Assembly (NCBI GenBank): GCA_023392225.1
Contig: JAEVZM010000469.1
Span: forward strand, 1 to 13,492
From: Pseudomonadota bacterium
GTDB lineage: Bacteria; Pseudomonadota; Alphaproteobacteria; Rhizobiales; Kaistiaceae
Reading direction: 5' to 3'
Length of the DNA: 13,492 bases
In this document: in pieces, positions 6,048 through 12,547 of the stretch
Numbering within the stretch: position 1 is the stretch's first letter
Layout of the letters: every line of letters begins with the position of its first letter
Translations under genes and position numbers: made by a program
The notes under the pieces: generated by a model
The model's input: the letters and a program-made list of their open reading frames with translations, nothing else
What the model was told of the DNA's origin: nothing
The model's database searches: none

Positions 6048-7274
6048 CGCACGATACATGGCGAGGACCCGCTCTGCGGCGTCGTGCCAGCGCCAGGCCG
6101 TGGCATGGGCGCGGCGCGCGGCGCGGCGGTCCTCGGTCTGCAGGCTGTCGTCGGCGAGTGCTTCCCGGAGCGACTCCGTCCAGCCGGGGACGTCGTGCGG
6201 GTCGACCAGACGGCCATGGCCGGCGAGCGCCTCCGGCATCGAGGCGGCGTCGGAGGCGACGACGGGGCAGCCGACGGCAAGAGCCTCGATCACCGGCATG
6301 CCGTAGCCCTCGTAGATCGAGGGATAGAGCATGATCCGGGCGCCGCGATAGAGCGCGGCAAGCTCCCGGTCGCTCACATAGCCGGCAAGGCGGACGGCGC
6401 CGGAGCGGACGAGGGGATGGTCCTCGAGCCGCACGCCGCCCCAGCCCGGCGCGCCCGAGACGACCAGCGGCAGCCGCTCGCGCTCGGCGGCCGGCAGCCG
6501 CCCATAGGCGTCGAGCAGGGTCGAAAGGTTCTTGCGCGGCTCGAGCGTCGAGACGGTGAGCGCGTAGCCGCCGGCACGGAGGCCGAGGCGGGCCAGCACG
6601 CCGGGATCGGCCTTGGCGGGATCGCGGAAGACGTCGCTCACTGCCGGCGGCACGACATGGATCCGCTCCCGCGGCACGCCCCATACCGAGACGATCTCCC
6701 TAGCGGTGAACGCGGAGATGGTGTGCACCAGCGGCGCGCGCTGGCATTCCTCGGCGACGCCCTCCATCCAGCGCAGCCGCCCGGCTGGGTGGAACTCGGG
6801 ATGGCGGACATGCGAGAGATCGTAGATGACCGGGATGACCGGCACCGCCTCGACCCGCGCCGGCGCCCGGTACATGAAGGCGTGGAAGGCATCGAGCCGG
6901 CGGGTGCCGGCACTGCGGGCATAGGTCGAGCCGCGCAGGGCGGCGATGCTCGCCCGGGCGAGGCTCGAGCCGCGTGCCGCACGCTCCATCGCGCCGACGA
7001 TGCGGCGCGAGGCCGACTGCGGGGCAGGGTGGACGGGGGACGGCCCGGCCCCGGCCTTGCTGCCGCCGCCCATCCGGGCCGCAATGAAGTCCGCATCGAC
7101 TGCGCACCAGCCGAACCGCCCGAAGCCGTCGAGCGCGAGATCCGCCTCGAGCGCGAGCAGCGCGTCGAGCAGCCAGAGCTCGTAGTTGCCGACCCCGGTG
7201 TAGGGCGGGCGCAGCGGATTGACGTCGACGCCGATGCGAAGCCGCGCGGCCGGGGTGCCGGGTGGTGCCGCCAT
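6033..7274 (-). CDS. Glycosyltransferase family 4 protein (mannosyltransferase-like)
   Basis: The 413-residue product is a GT-B fold retaining glycosyltransferase. The N-terminal half (from residue 12) has RIGVDVNPLRPPYTGVGNYE, with the glycine-rich acceptor-side loop, and VIPVIYDLSHVRHPEFHP (about 147-164). The C-terminal half has ALTVSTLEPRKNLSTLL (about 238-254) and YPSIYEGYGMPVIEALAVGC (317-336), with a complete EX7E motif (E322 and E330) for nucleotide-sugar binding. This arrangement is typical of mannosyl- or related transferases in O-antigen, capsule or exopolysaccharide pathways; the actual sugar cannot be told. No membrane segment is seen, so it should act at the cytoplasmic face. 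A stretch at about 67-90 (GGGSKAGAGPSPVHP) looks like a low-complexity insert. The ATG at 7274 lies 58 bp from the glmS stop, so an operon is likely. The gene converges with the LuxR-type regulator. Confidence 0.93.
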   Translation of the reverse strand: MAAPPGTPAARLRIGVDVNPLRPPYTGVGNYELWLLDALLALEADLALDGFGRFGWCAVDADFIAARMGGGSKAGAGPSPVHPAPQSASRRIVGAMERAARGSSLARASIAALRGSTYARSAGTRRLDAFHAFMYRAPARVEAVPVIPVIYDLSHVRHPEFHPAGRLRWMEGVAEECQRAPLVHTISAFTAREIVSVWGVPRERIHVVPPAVSDVFRDPAKADPGVLARLGLRAGGYALTVSTLEPRKNLSTLLDAYGRLPAAERERLPLVVSGAPGWGGVRLEDHPLVRSGAVRLAGYVSDRELAALYRGARIMLYPSIYEGYGMPVIEALAVGCPVVASDAASMPEALAGHGRLVDPHDVPGWTESLREALADDSLQTEDRRAARRAHATAWRWHDAAERVLAMYRAIAGS

Positions 7275-7333
7275 CAGCCTGGCGGGCGTCCGGTCCCGGC
7301 GATGCCTGTCGTGCGCCGGGTGCCGGTTGCCAT
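7274..7333 (-). CDS. Possible 19-codon coupling mini-ORF between glmS and glycosyltransferase
   Basis: The glmS stop is part of TGATG: an ATG begins at 7333 within it. That frame encodes MATGTRRTTGIAGTGRPPG and stops with a TGA that again overlaps an ATG, the glycosyltransferase start at 7274. GGTGGA sits just upstream of the first ATG and could serve as a ribosome site. The peptide has no recognisable domain. A role in passing ribosomes from glmS to the next gene is possible; chance in GC-rich DNA is a real alternative. Confidence 0.25.
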   Translation of the reverse strand: MATGTRRTTGIAGTGRPPG

Positions 7334-9159
7334 CATTCCACCGTCACGGACTTGGCGAGGTTGCGCGGCTGGTCGACGTCGGTGCCCTTCAGCACGGCGG
7401 TGTGATAGGCGAGAAGCTGCACCGGGATGGTGTAGACCAGCGGGGCGATCGAGGACGGCATCTCCGGCAGGATCAGCGTCTCGACGGCATCGATTGCCGC
7501 CGCGTCGCGTCCCTTGGGGTCGGTGATCAGGATGATCCGGCCGCCACGTGCGGCGACCTCCTGCATGTTCGAGACGGTCTTCTCGAAGATCCGGTCATAG
7601 GGCGCGATCACCACCACCGGCATGGTCTCGTCGATCAGCGCGATCGGGCCGTGCTTGAGCTCGCCCGCCGCATAGCCCTCGGCGTGGATGTAGGAGATCT
7701 CCTTGAGCTTCAGCGCGCCTTCGAGGGCGAGCGGATAGCTCGTGCCGCGGCCGAGATAGAGCACGTGGCTGACCTTGGCGAGCTCGCGGGCAAGCGCCTC
7801 GATCTGCGGCTCGAGGCGGAGCGCGGCGCTCATCAGCCGCGGCACCTCGCTCATGGCGCGGACCAGCCGCGCCTCGTCGTCCGCCGAGACATGGCCGCGG
7901 GCCTTGCCGGCGGCGAGTGCCAGCGCGAGGAGCGTCGACAGCTGGCAGGTGAAGGCCTTGGTCGAGGCGACGCCGATCTCGGGGCCGGCCAGCGTCGGCA
8001 GCACGACGTCGGACTCGCGGGCGATCGTGGATTCCTTGACGTTCACCACCGCAGCGACCTGCTGGCCCTGGCTCCTCGCATAGCGGAGCGAAGCGAGGGT
8101 GTCGGCGGTCTCGCCGGACTGGGAGACGACGATCGACAGGCCACCTGGGGCGAGCGGCTGCTCGCGGTAGCGAAACTCCGAAGCAATGTCGATGTCCACC
8201 GGCAGCCGGGCAAAGCGCTCGAACCAGTACTTGCCGACGAGGCCCGCATAGTAGGCGGTACCGCAGGCGGTGATCGACAGCCGGTCGAGGGCGGCGAAGT
8301 CGATGCCGGCGTCCTCGGGCAGCGCCGAGCGGCCGGCGGCGAAGTCGAGATAGTGGGCGAGGGTGTGGCCGACCACCTCGGGCTGCTCGTAGATCTCCTT
8401 CGCCATGAAGTGGCGATGGTTGCCCTTGTCGATCAGGAGGCTCGAGGCGAGCGTCCGAACCATCGGCCGGCTCACCGCGCGCCCGGCGGCATCGCGGATC
8501 GAGACCGAGCCGCGCCGTAGCACCGCCCAGTCGCCGTCCTCGAGATAGGTCAGGCGGTCGGTGAGCGAGGCCAGCGCGATCGCATCCGAGCCGAAGAACA
8601 TCTCGCCATCGCCGTGGCCGATGGCGAGCGGACTGCCGCGGCGGGCGCCGATCATCAGGTCGTCCTCGCCGTCGAACAGGATGGCGATCGCAAAGGCGCC
8701 CTCGAGCCGGCCGAGGGCCGCTTCCACCGCCTGCTCCGGCGCCATCCCGGCGTCGAGGTTGCGGGTGACGAGATGGGCGATCACCTCGCTGTCGGTCTCG
8801 GTGGCGAAGGGATAGCCGGCGGCGGAGAGCTCTTCCTTGAGCTCGCGGTAGTTCTCGATGATGCCGTTGTGGACCAGCGCCAGCTTCGGCGTGGCATGCG
8901 GGTGGGCGTTGGTCTCGGTCGGCTTGCCGTGGGTCGCCCAGCGGGTATGGCCGATACCCGAGCGGCCGGCGAGCGGCGCCTGGTCCAGCCTGGCCTCGAG
9001 GTTGCGGAGCTTGCCCTCGGCCCGGCGGCGGGTGAGGTGCCCGTCCTCCAGCGTCGCGACGCCGGCGGAATCGTAGCCGCGATATTCGAGCCGCTTCAGC
9101 GCGTCGAGAAGGAGCGGCGCTGCCGGCCGCGTGCCCAGTATGCCGACGATTCCACACAT
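7333..9159 (-). CDS. glmS: Glutamine--fructose-6-phosphate aminotransferase (isomerizing)
   Basis: GlmS makes glucosamine-6-phosphate from fructose-6-phosphate and glutamine, the committed step toward UDP-GlcNAc for peptidoglycan, lipopolysaccharide and other glycans. At 608 residues it has the usual family length. It begins MCGIVGILG, so Cys2 becomes the N-terminal nucleophile of the class II glutaminase domain (about 1-220), with LEYRGYDSAG and GHTRWATHGKP visible. Two SIS sugar-isomerase domains follow, with ACGTAYYAG and VVSQSGETADTLASLR in the first and LGRGTSYPLALEGALKLKEI and AEGYAAGELKHGPIAL in the second. The C-terminus, DVDQPRNLAKSVTVE, is canonical. No glmS ribozyme-like leader is evident, as expected outside Gram-positive bacteria. 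The next gene downstream is a glycosyltransferase, so precursor supply and glycan assembly may share a transcript. Upstream lies the histidine kinase gene, 113 bp away. Confidence 0.98.
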   Translation of the reverse strand: MCGIVGILGTRPAAPLLLDALKRLEYRGYDSAGVATLEDGHLTRRRAEGKLRNLEARLDQAPLAGRSGIGHTRWATHGKPTETNAHPHATPKLALVHNGIIENYRELKEELSAAGYPFATETDSEVIAHLVTRNLDAGMAPEQAVEAALGRLEGAFAIAILFDGEDDLMIGARRGSPLAIGHGDGEMFFGSDAIALASLTDRLTYLEDGDWAVLRRGSVSIRDAAGRAVSRPMVRTLASSLLIDKGNHRHFMAKEIYEQPEVVGHTLAHYLDFAAGRSALPEDAGIDFAALDRLSITACGTAYYAGLVGKYWFERFARLPVDIDIASEFRYREQPLAPGGLSIVVSQSGETADTLASLRYARSQGQQVAAVVNVKESTIARESDVVLPTLAGPEIGVASTKAFTCQLSTLLALALAAGKARGHVSADDEARLVRAMSEVPRLMSAALRLEPQIEALARELAKVSHVLYLGRGTSYPLALEGALKLKEISYIHAEGYAAGELKHGPIALIDETMPVVVIAPYDRIFEKTVSNMQEVAARGGRIILITDPKGRDAAAIDAVETLILPEMPSSIAPLVYTIPVQLLAYHTAVLKGTDVDQPRNLAKSVTVE

Positions 9160-9272
9160 GCCCGCGGCCGATTCCCCTTTGTTGTCCGTTGGCGCGGAGT
9201 ATTAGCGCGACAGGCATTGCCAGGAAGTAACATCGTATTTCGGCGCGCAATCGGCGGTCGTGACCGGTCTGG
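9160..9272 (-). promoter_or_regulatory. Upstream region of glmS
   Basis: This 113-bp gap separates the histidine kinase stop from the glmS start. A -10-like TAATAC lies at 9199-9204 (minus strand), 39 nt before the start codon, but no recognisable -35 is at the right distance. A GGGGA about 12 nt before the ATG is the only Shine-Dalgarno candidate. No terminator with a T-run is visible after the kinase gene, so read-through from the two-component operon is possible. Confidence 0.3.
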
Positions 9273-10694
9273 CTACTGCTCCGCCCGGGGCAGGCGGATC
9301 TCGACATGGAGGCCGCCCTCCTTGCGGTTGGAGAGCGTCAGCTCGCCGCCGTGGGCGAGGATGATCGAGCGCGCGATGGAGAGGCCGAGGCCGGTGCCGC
9401 CGGTCTCGCGGTTCCGCGACGTCTCGAGCCGGACGAAGGGCTTGTAGACCTCCTCGATGCGGTCGGCGGGAATCCCCGGGCCGTCGTCGTCGATGGTGAT
9501 CAGCGGGCCGTCTGGCGTGGCAGCGAGCGCCACCCGCGCCCGGTCGCCATAGCGGACCGCATTCTCGATGAGGTTGCTGAAGGCGCGGCGGAGCGCCGTC
9601 GGCCGGCACGGATAGGGCAGGCGCTCGACCCCGGTGAAAGCTACGCCCTGCCCGATCGCGGCCAGGTCGTCGCAGAGGCTCTCGACCAGGGCCGCGAGGT
9701 CGACGGTGCGCAAGGGCTCGGCATGGGCGTCCTCGCGGGCGAAGGCGAGGGTCGCCTCGGTCATGCGCTGCATGTCGTCGAGCGTCGCCAGCATCTTGTC
9801 CCGGGCCTCGTCGTCGTCGAGCAGCTCGGCCCGGATCTTGAGCGAGGTGATCGGGGTGCGGAGGTCGTGGCCGATGGCGGCGAGCATCCGGGTGCGGTCG
9901 GCGATGAAGCGGGCGAGGCGCTCCTGCATGCGGTTGAAGGCCTCGGTCAGGCGGCGGACCTCGCGCGGGCCGGTCTCGGGCAGGGTCACCGACGGGGCGC
10001 CGCGGCCGAACGCCTCGACCCGGTCGGCGAGCGCGGCGAGTGGCCGCGTCGCATAGCGGACGATCACCCCGACGATCAGCAGGATCGCGATCGCCATCAG
10101 CGCCGACGAGATCACCGTCGGCCACGGGAACGGCACCGGCTCGGCCCGGATCCGCGTCTGGGCGTTGAGCCAGCCGCCGTCGGAGAACGGCACCGAGGCC
10201 AGCACGTCGAAGGTGTCGCCGAAGAAGGGCGGGCGGCCGCCGCCCGGCGACCCGGGCATGCCCTCGCCGCGCTGGCGCCATGGTCCGGGTGCGCCGTCGG
10301 CGTCGTGGTCGTCGCCGTCGTCGCGGTTGCCGGTGATCACGGTCAGGCGCGGCGCCTCGCGGAGCTGGATGAACATCCGCTGAAACTGGAGGGCGGGAAG
10401 GGCAAGCTGGTTGGAGCGCGGGCCCGGCGGGGTGGCGCTCTCCTCGCTGACCCAGTAGCGGATGCGCGGCGTCGACGCCGCATCCGCCAGCGCCTCGCGG
10501 CCCTCGGCCGGCGTCTCCTGGAGGACGCGGGTGATCGAGGCCATGCTCTCGAGGAGGCCGGCGCGGCTCGCGGCCCGCACCGCCGCCCGGCGATCGTCGG
10601 TGAAGATGATGAAGCTCGCCGCCTGGGCGACGACCAGCGCCACGAGCAGGAGGACGATGAGCTGGGTGCCGAGGCTGAGCCGCGGGAACTTCAT
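9273..10694 (-). CDS. Membrane sensor histidine kinase (EnvZ/OmpR-type partner)
   Basis: The 473-residue product is an inner-membrane sensor that should autophosphorylate on His276 and pass phosphate to the neighbouring regulator. In order: transmembrane helix 1 (about 11-31), a periplasmic domain (32-190), transmembrane helix 2 (about 193-213), HAMP (about 212-265), the dimerisation/H-box with AAIGHDLRTPITSLKIRAEL, and an HATPase domain with N-box NLIENAVRYG (374-383), G1 DDGPGIP (403-409) and G2 GTGLGLS (433-439). The periplasmic loop contains NRDDGDDHDADG (123-134), a strongly acidic run with His, followed by a Gly/Pro-rich stretch. Such a patch could bind cations or cationic peptides, but this is inference. 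The ATG at 10694 overlaps the regulator's TGA (ATGA), indicating translational coupling. The frame is open further upstream, but there it only shadows the regulator gene. Confidence 0.95.
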   Translation of the reverse strand: MKFPRLSLGTQLIVLLLVALVVAQAASFIIFTDDRRAAVRAASRAGLLESMASITRVLQETPAEGREALADAASTPRIRYWVSEESATPPGPRSNQLALPALQFQRMFIQLREAPRLTVITGNRDDGDDHDADGAPGPWRQRGEGMPGSPGGGRPPFFGDTFDVLASVPFSDGGWLNAQTRIRAEPVPFPWPTVISSALMAIAILLIVGVIVRYATRPLAALADRVEAFGRGAPSVTLPETGPREVRRLTEAFNRMQERLARFIADRTRMLAAIGHDLRTPITSLKIRAELLDDDEARDKMLATLDDMQRMTEATLAFAREDAHAEPLRTVDLAALVESLCDDLAAIGQGVAFTGVERLPYPCRPTALRRAFSNLIENAVRYGDRARVALAATPDGPLITIDDDGPGIPADRIEEVYKPFVRLETSRNRETGGTGLGLSIARSIILAHGGELTLSNRKEGGLHVEIRLPRAEQ

Positions 10695-11413
10695 GCCGCC
10701 TCCGTCACCTCCGTCGCGAGCACGTAGCCGCCGCCCCAGACGGTCTTGATGATCGAGGGGTTCTTCGGGTCGGGCTCGATCTTCTTGCGGAGCCGGCTGA
10801 CCTGGTTGTCGATCGAGCGCTCGAACGGCTCCAGCGACCGGCCGCTGGTGAGGTCGAGGAGCTGGTCGCGGGAGAGGACGATGTGCGGCCGCTCGAGGAA
10901 CACCGTGAGCAGGCGGAACTCGGTGGTCGACAGCGGCACCGCGACACCGTCGGCGCCGAGCAGCTCGCGCCGCAGCGTGTCGAGCGTCCAGCGGTCGAAG
11001 GCGAGGCGGCTGCGCTCGGCATCGGCCGGCGCGCGCGGCGCGCTCCTCGCCCGGCGCAGCACGGCCTTGATGCGGGCGAGCAGCTCGCGCGGGCTGAACG
11101 GCTTGGTGACGTAGTCGTCGGCGCCGATCTCGAGCCCGACCACCCGGTCGGTTTCCTCGACCATGGCAGTGAGCAGGATGACCGGCAGGTCGGTGGTCTC
11201 GCGGATCATCCGGCACAGCGCCAGTCCGTCCTCGCCCGGCATCATGATGTCGAGCACGACGAGATCGATGGCGCTGGTCTTCATCACCCGACGCATCTCC
11301 TGGCCGCCGTCGGCGGTCGAGACGCGCATGCCCTTCTTGGCGAGGTACTTGGCGAGCGGCTCGCGGATATCGGCGGAGTCGTCGACGACGAGGATGTGCG
11401 GGGTGGGTTCCAT
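10691..11413 (-). CDS. OmpR-family response regulator
   Basis: The 240-residue product is a DNA-binding response regulator. The receiver domain (about 1-125) has the acidic pair D11-D12, phosphoacceptor D55 in VLDIMMPGEDG, T82 in ILLTAM and K104 in VTKPFSP. A winged-helix output domain (about 134-234) ends with IDNQVSRLRKKIEPDP and IIKTVWGGGYVLA, typical of the OmpR/PhoB class. The start at 11413 has AGGA 8 nt upstream. It is cotranscribed with the histidine kinase (4-nt overlap) and divergent from the EF-hand gene. TTGTATC repeats in the divergent region are the likely binding sites. The specific family name (for example an envelope-stress or metal-response regulator) cannot be settled from sequence. 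Confidence 0.96.
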   Translation of the reverse strand: MEPTPHILVVDDSADIREPLAKYLAKKGMRVSTADGGQEMRRVMKTSAIDLVVLDIMMPGEDGLALCRMIRETTDLPVILLTAMVEETDRVVGLEIGADDYVTKPFSPRELLARIKAVLRRARSAPRAPADAERSRLAFDRWTLDTLRRELLGADGVAVPLSTTEFRLLTVFLERPHIVLSRDQLLDLTSGRSLEPFERSIDNQVSRLRKKIEPDPKNPSIIKTVWGGGYVLATEVTEAA

Positions 11414-11440
11414 TGGCTCGGTCCTGACCGGGACAGCGTC

Positions 11441-11523
11441 ATTATGGGCGCGCGCGGCCGTCGGCGCGGGGAAAATTGTATCGCTTTGTATCAGCCCGCC
11501 GGCCAGCGACGGCTCGATACAAA
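11441..11523. promoter_or_regulatory. Divergent control region with OmpR-type direct repeats
   Basis: TTGTATC occurs at 11476-11482 and 11486-11492, a 10-bp period that puts both copies on one face of the helix. GATACAAA at 11516-11523 is the perfect inverse of TTTGTATC at 11485-11492. On the minus strand, CATAAT (11441-11446) is a good -10 for the regulator operon without a -35. A start near 11434 would place the direct repeats at about -42 to -58, the usual site for activation by OmpR-class regulators. The inverted copy could serve the EF-hand gene. A separate dyad, GTCGGA/TCCGAC (11530-11550), falls in the probable EF-hand leader. Sequence patterns are direct; the binding protein is inferred from position. 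Confidence 0.6.
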
Positions 11524-11607
11524 CTGACGGTCGGATGGCAAACCTCCGACGGTGATCGTCCCTATCTTCGGGTCGTGCCCCACCCCGACAGACAAGGACA
11601 CGAGATC

Positions 11608-12450
11608 ATGAAGACTTCCCACAAGATGCTGCTCGCCGCGCTGGTCAGCTCGTCGCTCGGTGTTGCCGCCATGCCGGCGCTCGCCGATCAGGACGACAAC
11701 GCCGCCGGCTGCCAGCGCATGGCGCATTTCGACGGCGATCGCGGCGGCCCTCCGGGCATGCGCGGCGGTCCGCACGGCCCGGGCGGTGACCACGATGGCG
11801 GCCGCATGATGCGCTTCATGGGCGGCCCCGGCATGCCGCGCTTCGGTGGCCCGATGGGCGGTCCCGGTGGGCCGGGCATGGGCCCCGGCGGCTTCGGCGG
11901 GCCGGACTTCGAGGCGATCGTCGAGCGCTTCGACGTCAACGGCGACGGCCAGATCACCCGCGACGAGGTGGCGACGGTCACCGGCGACAAGGTGAAGCAG
12001 TTCGACGCCAATGGCGACGGCCAGCTCTCGCTCGACGAGTACAAGGCCCTCTGGACCGACCAGATGAACCGCATCATCGTGCGCAGCTTCCAGTTCCACG
12101 ATCCCGACGGCAATGCCCAGGTGACGGTCGAGGAATACGCCACGCCGTTCGACCGGATGTTCACCCGCTTCGACCGCGACGGTGACGGCACCATCTCCAC
12201 CGATGAGCTCGGTGCGCTGCGTGGCGGCGACCAGGCTGGCGGGCCTCAGGGCATGCGCGGCAAGGGGCCGAATGGCGGCCCCTGCATGCAGGGCGACGGC
12301 CCGCGCGGTCCCCGCGGCCAGGGCATGGGCCCCGGCGGTGGTCAGGGCAAGGGCCTCGGCGGTGGTCAGGGTATGGGTCCCGGAGGCGGCCAGGGCAAGG
12401 GTCCCGGCGGCCCCGGTGGTCCCGACGTCGACGACGGTGCCTCCGACTGA
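11608..12450 (+). CDS. Exported EF-hand calcium-binding protein with Gly/Pro-rich flanks
   Basis: The 280-residue product starts with a signal peptide (MKTSHKMLLAALVSSSLGVA, cleavage likely after ALA at residue 26), so it is periplasmic or secreted. Residues 35-100 are rich in Gly, Pro, Met, His and Asp. The core holds EF-hand loops: DVNGDGQITRDE (109-120), DANGDGQLSLDE (133-144), a weaker DPDGNAQVTVEE (165-176), and DRDGDGTISTDE (189-200). The first, second and fourth have the standard Ca2+ ligands at positions 1, 3, 5 and 12. The tail from about 207 is low-complexity Gly/Pro/Gln/Lys and ends acidic. The ATG at 11608 has AAGGA 9 nt upstream; an open frame from 11476 lacks this and would bury the signal peptide. 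It is divergent from a two-component operon and followed by a strong terminator, so it is monocistronic. The likely role is calcium binding or sensing in the envelope; the function is otherwise unknown. Confidence 0.93.
   Translation: MKTSHKMLLAALVSSSLGVAAMPALADQDDNAAGCQRMAHFDGDRGGPPGMRGGPHGPGGDHDGGRMMRFMGGPGMPRFGGPMGGPGGPGMGPGGFGGPDFEAIVERFDVNGDGQITRDEVATVTGDKVKQFDANGDGQLSLDEYKALWTDQMNRIIVRSFQFHDPDGNAQVTVEEYATPFDRMFTRFDRDGDGTISTDELGALRGGDQAGGPQGMRGKGPNGGPCMQGDGPRGPRGQGMGPGGGQGKGLGGGQGMGPGGGQGKGPGGPGGPDVDDGASD
12322..12417 (+). repeat. Tandem 48-bp repeat in the EF-hand protein tail
   Basis: Two adjacent 48-bp units encode GMGPGGGQGKGLGGGQ and GMGPGGGQGKGPGGPG (residues 239-254 and 255-270), identical at 13 of 16 residues. 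Several differences between the DNA units are silent, so the duplication is not recent or the peptide pattern is maintained. Such Gly/Pro/Gln tracts are flexible and prone to length change. Confidence 0.7.
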
Positions 12451-12470
12451 CATCGCCGGCCCGACGTGAG

Positions 12471-12515
12471 GAAGGCGCAGCGGTCTCCCCGCCGCTGCGT
12501 CTTCTCCTTTGTCTG
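12471..12515 (+). terminator. Intrinsic terminator of the EF-hand gene
   Basis: GAAGGCGCAGCGG (12471-12483) pairs with CCGCTGCGTCTTC (12492-12504) to form a 13-bp stem with a single G-U pair and an 8-nt loop. It is followed by TCCTTTGTCT as the T-rich tail. It lies 20 bp after the EF-hand stop codon. On the opposite strand the tail is poor in T, so it would be a weak terminator for cysK. Confidence 0.82.
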
Positions 12516-12547
12516 CCTGCCGGCCGGACCCCGCCGGGACGCAGGCC

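Noticed and set aside
5664..7526. 620-codon plus-strand frame
   Set aside because: Overlaps the regulator 3' end and is antisense to the second glycosyltransferase and glmS end; Arg/Gly-rich shadow.
7219..8520. 433-codon plus-strand frame
   Set aside because: Antisense to glmS, whose identity is certain.
9240..9272. Possible terminator after the histidine kinase gene
   Set aside because: Only a 4-bp CGGT/ACCG dyad and no T-run.
7595..9307. 570-codon minus-strand frame overlapping glmS
   Set aside because: Out-of-frame reading of glmS, very rich in Arg and Pro.
10695..11216. N-terminal extension of the histidine kinase frame
   Set aside because: The extra residues are an out-of-frame reading of the response regulator; the ATG at 10694 starts at the first transmembrane helix and overlaps the regulator stop as expected.
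11476..11607. 44-codon upstream extension of the EF-hand protein
   Set aside because: It would place the signal peptide internally and run through the TTGTATC sites; the ATG at 11608 has a proper ribosome site and signal sequence.
11491..12453. 320-codon minus-strand frame opposite the EF-hand gene
   Set aside because: Ala/His/Val-rich mirror of Gly/Pro codons, with no motif.
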